Shown here piece by piece: positions 1 to 9,331 of a stretch of 64,000 bases of DNA. The stretch covers positions 62,001-126,000 of the forward strand of contig VTTJ01000007.1 of assembly GCA_008364785.1 (NCBI GenBank). The letters are read 5' to 3'. The position numbers and the translations under genes are program-made. How positions within the stretch are numbered: position 1 is the stretch's first letter; each line of letters opens with the position of its first letter. The stretch is from Bacillus sp. BGMRC 2118 (lineage in GTDB: Bacteria; Bacillota; Bacilli; Bacillales; SA4). The notes under the pieces were generated by a model. The model saw nothing but the letters and a program-made list of their open reading frames with translations, did no database searches and was not told the DNA's origin.

Positions 1-2
1 CA

Positions 3-710
3 GTAAAACATATCTTCATAGATGAGGCTCAAGATTATTCTGAAATGCAGCTAGAGTTGCTATCGATTTTGTTTCCAACTAGCCATATGACATTGCTCGG
101 GGATTTTAATCAGGCAATCTTTGCACATTCTGCCAATGGGTATGCAGCTCTGACAGAAGATATGCAAAAGGAAAAAGAAACAATCACGTTAACAAGAAGT
201 TACCGCTCAACGAAACAGATTGTAGAGTTTACGAAGCAACTTGTACACAGAGGAGATGAAATTGAACCATTTAATCGTAATGGTGAAAAGCCTCGGGTGA
301 CAGTAATGAATCAAAATGAATTAACTGCATACACAATTAAGACAATCCAATCTCTTCAAAATAAAGGAGTACATCATATTGCGATCATTTGTAAAACAGC
401 TGTAGAAAGTGCAGAAGTCTACAGCAAGTTAAAGGAAGAAGTACAGGTAAAACTAATCCAAAAAGAAACATCCAAGTTTGATAACGGAGTAGTTGTGATT
501 CCATCGTACTTAGCAAAGGGGATCGAATTTGATGCGGTGATCCTTTATAATGCTTCGGACGAAGTTTATGGAAGAGAGTTTGAACGGAAGTTGTTTTATA
601 CAGCATGTACAAGAGCGATGCATGAGCTTTATATAAATGTTTCCGGAGAAATGAATCCGTTTTTAAGTGGTGTTGACCTTACATTGCTTGACTTTCAAGT
701 TCTCGAATAG
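3..710 (+). CDS. helD: HelD-type helicase, RNA polymerase recycling factor (C-terminal part)
   Basis: The 5' end is cut by the window edge; the frame is open from the third base. The visible part starts at a Walker B/motif II segment, IDEAQDYS, followed by the GDFNQ and RSYRST motifs of superfamily 1 helicases and a C-terminal motif region (FDAVILYNASDE, FYTACTRAMHEL). This matches HelD, which binds stalled RNA polymerase and uses ATP to strip it from nucleic acid. About 235 codons of an expected ~770 are present. It ends in a strong bidirectional terminator shared with the convergent permease operon. A UvrD-type DNA helicase is the main alternative, but the DEAQDYS form favours HelD. Confidence 0.85.
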   Translation, partial: VKHIFIDEAQDYSEMQLELLSILFPTSHMTLLGDFNQAIFAHSANGYAALTEDMQKEKETITLTRSYRSTKQIVEFTKQLVHRGDEIEPFNRNGEKPRVTVMNQNELTAYTIKTIQSLQNKGVHHIAIICKTAVESAEVYSKLKEEVQVKLIQKETSKFDNGVVVIPSYLAKGIEFDAVILYNASDEVYGREFERKLFYTACTRAMHELYINVSGEMNPFLSGVDLTLLDFQVLE

Positions 711-735
711 CTACTCTAGTACCTAGAATGAATCA

Positions 736-780
736 AAAAAGAAAACCAAAACGTAGGTATTCCGTTTTGGTTTTCTTTTT
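736..780. terminator. Bidirectional intrinsic terminator
   Basis: An 18-bp inverted repeat (736-753 with 763-780), A-rich at the outer left and T-rich at the outer right, lies between the convergent helD and permease genes. It can end transcription on both strands. Confidence 0.8.
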
Positions 781-783
781 ATT

Positions 784-1827
784 TTACATATTAACTGTGT
801 TTTTATGATCACGAACGAGTGAGAAGGGAGAAGCTGAATTTCCTTCGGTATGCTCTAGTTCCTGCTCTACCTTTTTTCCTACTATTTTAATGTTTTCATC
901 TACAAACACATTTTTCAATCCTTCAATAATAAAGTTTAATGATAGTATGGTTAGACCGAAGAAAAGGACTGGCCATAATACTAGATTTGGTTGCGATATG
1001 AAATCAGAGAAGTACTTTGCGATTAGACCGCCCCATTCATTTGATGATGAGAAAGATTCCATGACCGGAATACCGGTAAACTCATCTGCATCCACTTCTT
1101 GACGGTCATTCCCACCTAAAAATACACCCAATATTCCAAGATGGGCAAAGATAATCAGTACTTGGACGATTTGCTGTAATAATACAATAAATAATTGTGG
1201 TAAAAAGTATGGGCGAACATGGGTTTTGAATATATGCCACCAGCTCCCACCCATAATTCTTGCATTGACGATAAACTCCTTATGATAAATTCGAGCAATC
1301 TCATCTGATAAATAAACGCCTATTACCGGTGTCGATAATAAAATAATGATGATAATCGGACCATAGAAAGCAGATTTCTCTCCAAAACTCCAGGTGAAAA
1401 CAAAGATTGGTGCTGCTAGCATATACGTAAATAACGATAGAGGCAAGTAATGCATACCCTCAAATAATCCTCTAAACCACTCCTTAATAGAGGGAGGTAA
1501 TAACTGCAAAATAAAGCCTAGAATTAAACCGATTAACACTCGTGCTGCACCTACTAGAATTGAAAGTAATATCGTATATTTGGCACCATCAATAATCATA
1601 TAAAATAAGCTGTGTCCCATCATGTCTGTTCCAAATGGAAACTCAAGCGATGGAGGAAAGGGACCTTCGCCGATCTGACTTCCTTCTTCGTTATAAAGGT
1701 ATCGATACGGAGCAGGTACATCTTCCTTCAATACAAAAGTGTAATAAAAACTACATAGAAGGAAGGTCAGTAGTATGAAGGAGCCGGCAACAAACAATTT
1801 ATTTTGCAACAATGCTTTTATATACAT
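784..1827 (-). CDS. ABC transporter permease, OppC/DppC type (orphan pair 1)
   Basis: 347-aa integral membrane protein with about six membrane segments. It has the binding-protein-dependent permease (BPD_transp_1) layout: TM1 at residues 14-35, an extracellular segment with GTDMMGHSLFYMIIDGAKYT typical of OppC proteins, and an EAA-type loop (NARIMGGSWWHIFKTHVRP). It starts directly after the upstream permease stop, with AAGGGAG inside that gene as the ribosome-binding site. No ATPase or binding protein is adjacent, so the pair must use distant partners or have a different role. It is paralogous to the gene at 20652-21677. Substrate unknown. Confidence 0.8.
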   Translation of the reverse strand: MYIKALLQNKLFVAGSFILLTFLLCSFYYTFVLKEDVPAPYRYLYNEEGSQIGEGPFPPSLEFPFGTDMMGHSLFYMIIDGAKYTILLSILVGAARVLIGLILGFILQLLPPSIKEWFRGLFEGMHYLPLSLFTYMLAAPIFVFTWSFGEKSAFYGPIIIIILLSTPVIGVYLSDEIARIYHKEFIVNARIMGGSWWHIFKTHVRPYFLPQLFIVLLQQIVQVLIIFAHLGILGVFLGGNDRQEVDADEFTGIPVMESFSSSNEWGGLIAKYFSDFISQPNLVLWPVLFFGLTILSLNFIIEGLKNVFVDENIKIVGKKVEQELEHTEGNSASPFSLVRDHKNTVNM

Positions 1828-2778
1828 TTATTCAGCCACTCCCTTCAGTGAGTATTTCGTCACAAGAACTCTAAGAAGAGTCAGGACAATAAAGAACGGA
1901 ACAAAAATGGATAACAATCCTAATGTAAGTAATTCTGGATTTCGTGCACAATTCACCCAGACAAAGCGCAATAACCCGTTCACATTTAATGCAATCTCAA
2001 TGATTAGCAAGTTAGAAAGAGTAAACCAAAAGATTGTCTTAAAGTGATAGACAAAGGAAGCAAAAGCATTTCGGAAAATATGTCTAAATAGGATTCCTGT
2101 TTTAGTTAATCCTTTACCTCTTGCTAATTCAACGTATAGGGATTGATACTCTTCCTCGAACGTTAATAGTAAATATCGTGTCATATAGATGGTAGGCAAG
2201 AAGCTTAAAACGAGAAGTGGGAGTAAGAAAGCCTCATCTCCAAAAGTACTAACAGGGTTGAAAAGTAGAATATTCGTCTTCTTAAAAAACCACATTACGA
2301 ATAATTGGAGCCCAATAATGGCAAATAAGTCTGGTAATGACTCGATGACAAAGAAGAAAAACTTTACTCCTTTTTTCAGTCTTTCATTCATCATCATAAT
2401 GAAATATGTAAACAAAATGGATATAGAAAAACTAATTGAAAAGGTTAAGAATAAATACTTTAATGTTTTTACGTATACATCTTGATAAATAGGGAAAAGT
2501 GGTCTTTCTCCTCCTCTATCACTTATGTATGTCCAGTCTAATAGGTGTATGATTTCCTTCCCAAAGCCCAAAATGGTTGTTACATATTTTTCAGGTTGTA
2601 TTGCCATAGGTTGGTATAAAAATAGAGTGTTACGCAATCTCCCTGAATCTAACAATGCTTGGATTTCTAATAAATGATCAATATCAAAAATTAGATAGGG
2701 GAGTGGACCTATAATAAGGATTCCGATTATTCCTAGCACGAATTGACTAATAGGATTAGAGATTATACCTTTAATCAC
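1828..2778 (-). CDS. ABC transporter permease, OppB/DppB type (orphan pair 1)
   Basis: 316-aa membrane protein with six predicted membrane segments and the EAA-loop signature (VELARGKGLTKTGILFRHI) of dipeptide/oligopeptide permeases. Another conserved stretch, ESLPDLFAIIGLQL, also occurs as DSIPDLLLIYSFQL in the second OppB-like gene (19787-20650), so the two loci are paralogous. The start at 2778 is preceded by GGAGGT. It is the first gene of a two-gene operon with the OppC-like permease and has no ATPase or solute-binding gene nearby. Transport of peptides or nickel is plausible from the family but unproven. Confidence 0.8.
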   Translation of the reverse strand: MIKGIISNPISQFVLGIIGILIIGPLPYLIFDIDHLLEIQALLDSGRLRNTLFLYQPMAIQPEKYVTTILGFGKEIIHLLDWTYISDRGGERPLFPIYQDVYVKTLKYLFLTFSISFSISILFTYFIMMMNERLKKGVKFFFFVIESLPDLFAIIGLQLFVMWFFKKTNILLFNPVSTFGDEAFLLPLLVLSFLPTIYMTRYLLLTFEEEYQSLYVELARGKGLTKTGILFRHIFRNAFASFVYHFKTIFWFTLSNLLIIEIALNVNGLLRFVWVNCARNPELLTLGLLSIFVPFFIVLTLLRVLVTKYSLKGVAE

Positions 2779-2909
2779 ATGATTGACCTCCGTCCGTAAC
2801 GAAATTGTAATATTGTAATATTTATGTATAATTTCTCCATTTAAGAATAAAATCCTTCATAAATCTGTAAATAAATGGTATCATTTTTAAAAAAGTATAG
2901 GGGGATTCG

Positions 2910-3347
2910 ATGAAACGATTACTATTAGCCGTTATTATCCTAGCTATTCCGTTAATTTTAATCAATGCACATACTGCATATGTTGCAGAATTAAACAAAT
3001 TTGATGATACCAGTATGAAAGATTTAGAGAAAAGATTAAACGAAATTGATGGTTTAACAAAACATTTTGAAGGTAAGTTGGAACTTAAATATGCAAAGAA
3101 GTCGAATTCGGTTTACGAAACTCATATTTATGAATTAGTCGGTACAGCTAAGCCTGAATTTTTTGAATTAGATCCAATTGTAGAATGGGAAACAAAAGTT
3201 GAGATGGCTAAATTTATCTCAAAAGAATATAATCCAGCAAGTAAAATTCAGTGTGGACGCAATAAGATGTGTGCATTAGAGGATTTTGTCATTGTTCATC
3301 CAAAATCAAAAGTTCAATTCAGGCAGCCATTTTGGAAATATAACTAA
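2910..3347 (+). CDS. Hypothetical membrane-anchored or secreted protein
   Basis: 145 aa. An N-terminal hydrophobic stretch (residues 3-22, after MKR) looks like a signal peptide or membrane anchor. The rest is charged and soluble, with a pair of cysteines (CGRNKMC) near the C-terminus that could form a disulfide outside the cell. A GGGGG ribosome-binding site precedes the ATG, and a strong terminator follows the stop. It is transcribed alone, divergent from the permease operon. I do not recognise a family. Confidence 0.7.
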   Translation: MKRLLLAVIILAIPLILINAHTAYVAELNKFDDTSMKDLEKRLNEIDGLTKHFEGKLELKYAKKSNSVYETHIYELVGTAKPEFFELDPIVEWETKVEMAKFISKEYNPASKIQCGRNKMCALEDFVIVHPKSKVQFRQPFWKYN

Positions 3348-3351
3348 GAAG

Positions 3352-3390
3352 ATCCCCCTTAACTGTTTGTAAGGGGGACCTATTTTTTAT
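3352..3390 (+). terminator. Intrinsic terminator
   Basis: CCCCCTTA (3354-3361) pairs with TAAGGGGG (3370-3377), followed by a T-rich run. It serves the gene ending at 3347 and slightly overlaps the end of the convergent CobW gene. Confidence 0.8.
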
Positions 3391-4301
3391 ATAGACTCTA
3401 ATTTATGCATGGATTCTTGTATTTCCCCGATTGGAAGATTCTCTCCAATAAATACTAGATTTGTTGGGATTTTCACAAGCTCCTTCATATAAATCGGCAT
3501 TCCGTACGAGTATTGAAATAAAAATAATGAATCAGAATGTGTGAACCGTATGTAACCTTTTATTCTGAAGATATTATCGGGCATAATTCGAAGCCAGTCT
3601 TCGAATTGATCAAGGTCGATTGGACGGGTAAATTTATAAACAAATGTTTTTAGGTGTAGCTTATGGTGCACATGTGCTCCTTCGTGATTTTCTCTAGCTT
3701 TTCTCTCAGATATTTGTAAATGATCCAAGTTTACCTTTGCAAACGTCGTAAAAAGTAGTTTCCCAAAAGGATTCAGTTGCTGTATTTCAAATGCAAGTTG
3801 ACTTTGTGCAGATTCTGAAACATCATCAACTTTGTTTAGTACTATCACGTCTGCATGTTTCACCTGTTCGATTAATAATGATTGCAGCTGAGGGCTCAGT
3901 TCTTTTCGGTGTTGCCACCTTTTTGCATCTACTAAGCTAATAACTCCTTCTACGTTCAAGTGTTCTACTAGTATAGGTGACATACAGGCATCTACAACTT
4001 CTATTGGATGCGCAACGCCAGTTGTTTCTATATAAATCACATCTAATGAATGTAAGTGAATTAATTCTTGTAATTGTGATTCTAGTTGACCTTGAATTGT
4101 ACAACACACACAGCCATTTAATAATTCTTTAAGAGGTGTTTCCTCATCTACAGCATGAGAATCAATCGAAACCTCCCCAAGTTCATTCATGAGGACGGCC
4201 ACTTTTCTTCCCCTTTCCTTTTCCTGTTGGAGTATGTTGCGTAATAGTGTTGTCTTTCCTGCACCTAAAAAACCGGATAATATATAAATAGGTGTTTTCA
4301 T
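3387..4301 (-). CDS. CobW/COG0523 family GTP-binding metallochaperone
   Basis: 304 aa if started at the ATG at 4299-4301, which has AGAAGGAG upstream; in-frame sequence extends further 5' but lacks homology-like features. The P-loop SGFLGAGKTT is at residues 9-18. The GCVCC metal-binding motif (C64, C66, C67) is the hallmark of G3E GTPases. NKVDD is the guanine-specificity motif, and a CobW C-terminal domain follows. These proteins deliver zinc or other metals to client enzymes. The partner is not evident from the neighbours: a histidine kinase lies divergently upstream. Confidence 0.88.
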   Translation of the reverse strand: MKTPIYILSGFLGAGKTTLLRNILQQEKERGRKVAVLMNELGEVSIDSHAVDEETPLKELLNGCVCCTIQGQLESQLQELIHLHSLDVIYIETTGVAHPIEVVDACMSPILVEHLNVEGVISLVDAKRWQHRKELSPQLQSLLIEQVKHADVIVLNKVDDVSESAQSQLAFEIQQLNPFGKLLFTTFAKVNLDHLQISERKARENHEGAHVHHKLHLKTFVYKFTRPIDLDQFEDWLRIMPDNIFRIKGYIRFTHSDSLFLFQYSYGMPIYMKELVKIPTNLVFIGENLPIGEIQESMHKLESI

Positions 4302-4447
4302 GTTTGTTCTCCTTCTAGTAAATGTGACTCTTCTAATAGTATGAAAAATTGAAAATGATAGCAAGATGAATATATAGTAGCTTTTATTATGAGAGCAATA
4401 ATGGTAGCATACAATCATTCAATGTTTCAACGATGTATGGAGGAATT

Positions 4448-5866
4448 ATGAGAGAGAAAGCCATGTTTAAGGAGATATTTTATCAATCAAGTGTGCCACA
4501 ACTAATTGGTTCAATAGATTTTAAAAGAATTGAAATGAATGCAGCCTTTTATGAGTATATAGGGTATTCAAAAGAAGAATTTTCCCAAATGACAATACCG
4601 GACATTTCACATCCAGAGGATTTGTTGTTAGATCAACAATTGTTCTCGGAATTAATAAGCCGGAAACGGGATAAATACCAGATGGAAAAAAGATATATAC
4701 ATAAATCAGGTGAAATTATTTGGGGTATGCTTCATGTAAGCCTTATAGATGTAGAAGATGTAACATTTGTACATGGACAAATTATGGATATTACAGAGAA
4801 GAAATTGATTGAAGAAACGTATCGGGTGAATGAAAAGAAATATCGTTTACTAGCAGAAAATTCATCAGATATTATCATCATGCACGATGTTGATAGTACA
4901 TATCTGTATGTATCACCATCTGTAGAAACAATTTTAGGATATGAGCCTGATCATATAATTGGTCTAACTCCTTATATGTTTATGCATCCAGACGACGTTA
5001 TTAAAGTAAGAGAACAACATAGGCTTGCTGTTCAAAAGATGAAGCCTTTTGTTATAACATACAGATTCAGGACTAAGTCAGGTAACTATATATGGATAGA
5101 ATCAGCTGTAAAGCCTGTCATACATGAAGAAACGGAGATGACAACAGAATTAATTTCAGTTTCGCGAAACATACAGCAACGATTGGAAACGGATGCATTA
5201 ATTAGAAAATCCGAAAAGTTGGCAGTAGCTGGCCAGTTGGCAGCAGCAGTTGCTCATGAAATTCGTAATCCGTTAACATCCATAAAGGGCTTTATTCAAT
5301 TGTTTCATTCTTCAAATGAATACTGTTCACCAGAATTTACTGGATTGGTATTAGATGAATTAAAACGAGTAGAAGAGATAATATCTGAATTTTTAACCAT
5401 GGCACGGCCACACCAAAAAGAAATGAAAAATGTCAATATAAGTGCAGTCGTAACTCAAGTTGTCCAGCTGCTGCAGACACAGGCATTACTGGACAATAAA
5501 GAATTAAAGCTTGAAATATATGATCACACACCATGTGTAAAAGGTGATTCAAATCTATTAAAGCAAGTATTTATAAACATCATCCAAAATGCATTAGAAG
5601 CAGAAAGAACAGATGGAAGGGTCGAAGTTCTTGTACAATCACATGATGATGAAATTGCAGTTATCATTCGTGATTACGGTATTGGTATTTCAAAGGAACG
5701 ACAGATCAAACTAGGTGAGCCGTTTTATTCGACGAAGGAAAAGGGGACCGGACTAGGTCTGATGACAAGCTATAGGATTATAGAACAACATAACGGTAGA
5801 ATCATCATTAAAAGTGAAGAAGGGCAAGGAACGGTCGTTACGATTTTCCTTCCTGTGAATAGGTAG
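4448..5866 (+). CDS. PAS-domain sensor histidine kinase, sporulation-kinase-like (KinA/KinE type)
   Basis: 472 aa from the ATG at 4448, chosen because GGAGG at 4439-4443 is well spaced for it; an upstream ATG at 4433 overlaps that site. There are two PAS domains (about residues 1-125 and 130-245, the second followed by a PAC-like segment). A HisKA box with H270 (AVAHEIRNPLTS) and an HATPase domain follow (N box NIIQNALEAE, G1 DYGIGIS, G2 GTGLGL). No transmembrane segment is visible, so it is probably cytosolic like KinA or KinE. No response regulator is adjacent, which fits kinases feeding the Spo0 phosphorelay; that role is inferred. Confidence 0.85.
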   Translation: MREKAMFKEIFYQSSVPQLIGSIDFKRIEMNAAFYEYIGYSKEEFSQMTIPDISHPEDLLLDQQLFSELISRKRDKYQMEKRYIHKSGEIIWGMLHVSLIDVEDVTFVHGQIMDITEKKLIEETYRVNEKKYRLLAENSSDIIIMHDVDSTYLYVSPSVETILGYEPDHIIGLTPYMFMHPDDVIKVREQHRLAVQKMKPFVITYRFRTKSGNYIWIESAVKPVIHEETEMTTELISVSRNIQQRLETDALIRKSEKLAVAGQLAAAVAHEIRNPLTSIKGFIQLFHSSNEYCSPEFTGLVLDELKRVEEIISEFLTMARPHQKEMKNVNISAVVTQVVQLLQTQALLDNKELKLEIYDHTPCVKGDSNLLKQVFINIIQNALEAERTDGRVEVLVQSHDDEIAVIIRDYGIGISKERQIKLGEPFYSTKEKGTGLGLMTSYRIIEQHNGRIIIKSEEGQGTVVTIFLPVNR

Positions 5867-5964
5867 AAGGAGAAGCGAACTTTCTTCTTCTTTTTTATTT
5901 GTTTAAAGCATACTTTTATGATAAGTTTACTATGTTTATATCCTTATTAGAAAGGAAATGTCTA

Positions 5965-6906
5965 ATGAAAAAAATATATATCATTCATGAAAATAGCGAG
6001 TGGACCGTGCATTTAACAAAACATCTTACTGAGCTTGGGCTTCCATTTCAAGAATTACACATGGCTGAAGGATTAATCGATTTAACTTCTATACCTGAAA
6101 AAGGTGTTTACTATAATCGGATGAGTGCATCGTCTCATACACGAGGGCACCGATATGCACCGGAATTAACGAGTGGACTTCTTGCTTGGCTAGAGCAGAA
6201 TAATCGTACTGTTTTTAACGGCAGTCGGGCATTACAGTTGGAATTAAGTAAAGTATTACAATATCTAGAGTTAGAAAAGTTTGGGATACGTACACCGAAT
6301 ACGATTGCAACTATAGGAAAAGAGAATATTGTCAGAGCTGCAGAGAAGTTTGGTACCACAAAAATTATTACGAAACATAACCGTGCCGGAAAAGGGCTGG
6401 GTGTGCAGTTATTTAATGAGATTCACAGTCTGCAAAATTATGTAACTAGTAATCAATTCGAAGAACCAATTGACGGTATAACGCTAATACAAGAGTATAT
6501 TGAATCGCCTGATTCATCCATCACTCGCTGTGAATTCGTAGGAGGAAAGTTTGTATATGCAGTTCGGGTAGATACATCAGAAGGCTTTGAATTATGTCCT
6601 GCAGATGCCTGTCAAATTGGTGATTTATTTTGTCCGGTAGGTGAAGAGGTAGAGGAAAAGCCTAAATTTGAAATCATTGAAAATTTTAATGACCCAATTA
6701 TTGAACAATACGAATCATTTCTGGCAGCGAACAATATTCATGTAGCGGGGATAGAATTCATTCGAGATAAAGAAGGTGTCATTTACACGTACGATGTTAA
6801 TACAAATACGAACTATAACAGTGATGCTGAGGAAAAAGCCGGGATATTTGGAATGTTAGAGTTAGCAAAGTTTCTTGGTAGTGAACTAGAAAAAGTGGAA
6901 GACTAA
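5965..6906 (+). CDS. RimK-like ATP-grasp ligase
   Basis: 313 aa from the ATG at 5965 (AAAGGAAA upstream). In-frame sequence extends further 5', but the conserved protein begins at MKKIYIIHE. It has the ATP-grasp layout: an N-terminal preATP-grasp region, a lysine-rich ATP-binding part (ITKHNRAGKGLGVQLF), and the C-terminal metal-binding YDVNTNTNYN. RimK-type enzymes join amino acids such as glutamate to a peptide or small-molecule acceptor; the acceptor here is unknown. It is transcribed alone and ends at a strong terminator. Confidence 0.75.
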   Translation: MKKIYIIHENSEWTVHLTKHLTELGLPFQELHMAEGLIDLTSIPEKGVYYNRMSASSHTRGHRYAPELTSGLLAWLEQNNRTVFNGSRALQLELSKVLQYLELEKFGIRTPNTIATIGKENIVRAAEKFGTTKIITKHNRAGKGLGVQLFNEIHSLQNYVTSNQFEEPIDGITLIQEYIESPDSSITRCEFVGGKFVYAVRVDTSEGFELCPADACQIGDLFCPVGEEVEEKPKFEIIENFNDPIIEQYESFLAANNIHVAGIEFIRDKEGVIYTYDVNTNTNYNSDAEEKAGIFGMLELAKFLGSELEKVED

Positions 6907-6937
6907 CGAAGTTGTCAATTTACATATTTTGTTGATA

Positions 6938-6975
6938 GAAGGGATTCGATAATATTCGAATCCCTTCTTTATTTC
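6938..6975 (+). terminator. Intrinsic terminator
   Basis: Perfect 12-bp stem, GAAGGGATTCGA (6938-6949) with TCGAATCCCTTC (6956-6967), followed by TTTATTT. Confidence 0.85.
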
Positions 6976-7056
6976 ACCTATAGTATTATGATTAAAATCT
7001 TTTTGGGAAAATTGGTATACTAGGAGATATCTTTCTTTGTAAGGAGTGATTTGTAC

Positions 7057-7614
7057 GTGAATAGGTGTGGCTGGGTAAATGATGATCCGCTTTATATAGA
7101 TTATCATGACAAAGAGTGGGGAGTTCCGGTGTATGATGATCAGAAACTATTTGAGTTATTAAATTTAGAGGGAGCACAGGCAGGATTAAGCTGGTACACG
7201 ATATTAAAGAAGAGAGAGCGTTATCGAGAAGTATTTGATGATTTTAATCCTAAAAAAATATCGCGTTACGATGAGGAGAAAGTAGCTGAGTTGCTTCAAG
7301 ATCCAGGTATCGTACGTAATAAGCTTAAAATTAATGCTGTTATTACAAATGCGAAAGCATATTTAGAAGTTGTAAGGGAATTTGGTTCATTTCGGGATTA
7401 TATATGGTCATTTGTTGGTGGAATACCGGTTCAAAACCATTTTAATGATATGACCGAAGTACCGGCTTCTACAGCCATTAGCGACAAAATGAGTAAGGAC
7501 TTAAAAAGAAGAGGATTTAAATTTGTAGGAAGCACCATTTGTTATGCCTATATGCAAGCAACAGGTATGGTCAATGATCATATTACAACGTGTTTTTGCC
7601 ACAATAAAGAATAA
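7057..7614 (+). CDS. tag: DNA-3-methyladenine glycosylase I
   Basis: Removes 3-methyladenine from alkylated DNA, starting base-excision repair. The protein opens MNRCGWV...YHDKEWG, matching the MERCGW start of the E. coli enzyme. That is why GTG at 7057 is preferred over the in-frame TTG at 7051, although AAGGAG at 7041 could serve either. Zinc ligands typical of Tag are visible: Cys near the N-terminus, His in YHDKEW, and the C-terminal DHITTC pair. The substrate-pocket region GLSWYTILKKR is intact. Length (about 185 aa) is normal for the family. It stands alone and ends in a terminator. Confidence 0.93.
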   Translation: MNRCGWVNDDPLYIDYHDKEWGVPVYDDQKLFELLNLEGAQAGLSWYTILKKRERYREVFDDFNPKKISRYDEEKVAELLQDPGIVRNKLKINAVITNAKAYLEVVREFGSFRDYIWSFVGGIPVQNHFNDMTEVPASTAISDKMSKDLKRRGFKFVGSTICYAYMQATGMVNDHITTCFCHNKE

Positions 7615-7620
7615 AAGAGT

Positions 7621-7660
7621 AAAATCCCAATTTAGAGGTAAGATATGGGATTTTTTTCTG
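7621..7660 (+). terminator. Intrinsic terminator
   Basis: AAAATCCCA (7621-7629) pairs with TGGGATTTT (7646-7654), followed by a T run. Confidence 0.8.
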
Positions 7661-7858
7661 GTTACATATAATTAATTTTGGCAAGTATGTATAGTATACA
7701 CAATGTAGGGGACATCAACAGAATGAAGGATGTCACAAATTTGAAACCGAACGATAATTTTACTAGGTAGAATATCATTTTCATAAGTAACAAGGAGATG
7801 TGGATTTGCTAAGTGAAATCACATCGTAAGAACCACTCTCTAATATCGCTTTGAGTGA

Positions 7859-7878
7859 TTTCTAATCAATTTCTAATC
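7859..7878 (+). promoter_or_regulatory. Tandem TTTCTAATC direct repeat upstream of the HtrA gene
   Basis: TTTCTAATC occurs at 7859-7867 and again at 7870-7878, an 11-bp period (one DNA turn) typical of OmpR/PhoB-family response-regulator sites. A related CTCTAATATC lies just upstream at about 7837. It sits about 75 bp before the protease start, and the ArlR-type regulator gene is downstream. Binding by ArlR is inference. The rest of 7661-7950 shows no gene. Confidence 0.4.
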
Positions 7879-7951
7879 TTTCTTTCAGTTTTTTTTAAGG
7901 ATGCAGGAGTACTATATGATTAACAAAGGTTTGAAAAGGAGATTGAAACAA

Positions 7952-9151
7952 ATGGGTTATTATGATGAACATACACAATTACGTCAAGGACGAAAAAGAA
8001 AGTTTCCAAAAACATTTATTACTAGTGTAGCTGCAGCCTGCATTGGATCTGCCATTACCCTTGCGGTTGTCTCACCTAACAGTGTGGAGAATAAAGTCCT
8101 TGATACAAAGAGTCAAGCGGATGTTCCAGCGATGACAAATTCTATTGAAACGGTAAGCATGAATTTTGAAACACAAATTACAAAAGCGATTGAAAAGGCA
8201 AGTGGTGCGGTTGTTGGAGTTATTAACATACAAAATAACCGCATGCTCCAACCTGACCAAGAAGCAGGAACAGGATCGGGTGTTATTTATAAGAAAAAAG
8301 ATGGAAAGGCATATGTTGTCACAAACAGCCATGTTGTAAACGGAGCGAGTAAAATTGAGGTAAGTTTAGAAGATGGAAAGCGTGTGGCGGGTAAGTTGCT
8401 AGGTGAAGATGTATACATGGACTTAGCTGTAATTGAAATAGATGCCTCTCTTGTAAAGCATGTTGCAACCTTTGCATCCTCTGATCATATTAAACTAGGG
8501 GAACCGGTCTTAGCGATTGGTAATCCACTAGGACTTGAATTCTCTGGTTCAGTGACACAAGGAATAATTAGTGGGTTAGATCGTTCAATTCCGGTTGATT
8601 ACAATCAGGACGGATCAGCTGATTGGGAGGCTGACGTACTACAAACAGATGCTGCGATTAATCCAGGTAACAGTGGTGGAGCACTTGTAAATGCGAATGG
8701 TGACGTTATTGGCATTAATTCAATGAAAATTAATCAAACATCTGTTGAAGGTATCGGCTTCTCAATACCTATATCCATTGCGATTCCAATCATAGAGAGC
8801 TTGGAGGTACATGGTAAAGTAATACGCCCGTACTTAGGAGTAGCAACTCGCTCGTTAGCAGATGTCGCTAGCTATCACTGGCAGCATACATTCAAATTGC
8901 CAAGTGACGTTACAGAAGGGGTATTTATCGAGCAAGTGGGACCAAACTCGCCTGCAGCTAAAGCAGGATTACAAGAGATGGATGTTATTGTGAAATTAGA
9001 CGGTGAAAAAATCGAATCGATGGTTCAACTTCGTAAATACTTGTACCAAAAGAAAAATGTTGGAGATACAATCACTATTTCGTATTATCGAAATGGCGAA
9101 TTAACTGAAACGAAAATGACTCTAGAATCCATACCTGGTGAACAGTCATAA
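7952..9151 (+). CDS. HtrA/DegP-family membrane-anchored serine protease
   Basis: 399 aa from the ATG at 7952, chosen because AAAGGAG lies 10 nt upstream and MGYYDE resembles the N-terminus of Bacillus HtrA proteins; in-frame ATGs at 7901 and 7916 (the latter with its own GGAG) are alternatives. One membrane segment (about residues 22-42) anchors it with the catalytic domain outside. The catalytic triad is visible: H127 (NSHVV), D157 (MDLAV), S241 (GNSGGAL). A C-terminal PDZ domain (about 290-390) includes SPAAKAGLQEMDVI. HtrA proteases degrade misfolded exported proteins. The ArlRS genes follow, so stress regulation through that pair is possible. Confidence 0.92.
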   Translation: MGYYDEHTQLRQGRKRKFPKTFITSVAAACIGSAITLAVVSPNSVENKVLDTKSQADVPAMTNSIETVSMNFETQITKAIEKASGAVVGVINIQNNRMLQPDQEAGTGSGVIYKKKDGKAYVVTNSHVVNGASKIEVSLEDGKRVAGKLLGEDVYMDLAVIEIDASLVKHVATFASSDHIKLGEPVLAIGNPLGLEFSGSVTQGIISGLDRSIPVDYNQDGSADWEADVLQTDAAINPGNSGGALVNANGDVIGINSMKINQTSVEGIGFSIPISIAIPIIESLEVHGKVIRPYLGVATRSLADVASYHWQHTFKLPSDVTEGVFIEQVGPNSPAAKAGLQEMDVIVKLDGEKIESMVQLRKYLYQKKNVGDTITISYYRNGELTETKMTLESIPGEQS

Positions 9152-9162
9152 GGTGAAAAATT

Positions 9163-9193
9163 AAAGCTATCATTCTAAGGTGATAGCTTTTTT
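9163..9193 (+). terminator. Intrinsic terminator
   Basis: AAAGCTATCA (9163-9172) pairs with TGATAGCTTT (9181-9190), followed by T residues. Confidence 0.85.
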
Positions 9194-9331
9194 CAGCGAA
9201 TTCGCAAAAGAACCTTCACCTCAATATAGAGATCAACAGGTCTTGACTGAAATAGGCAGGCTATAGTACCAGAGTATTAGCAAAAGATATATAATAAATG
9301 AAAGCATTGAATAAAGTGAGCGTGATAATAG

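Noticed and set aside
385..612. Minus-strand frame inside helD
   Set aside because: Low-complexity antisense frame with no ribosome-binding site, opposite a well-supported helicase domain.
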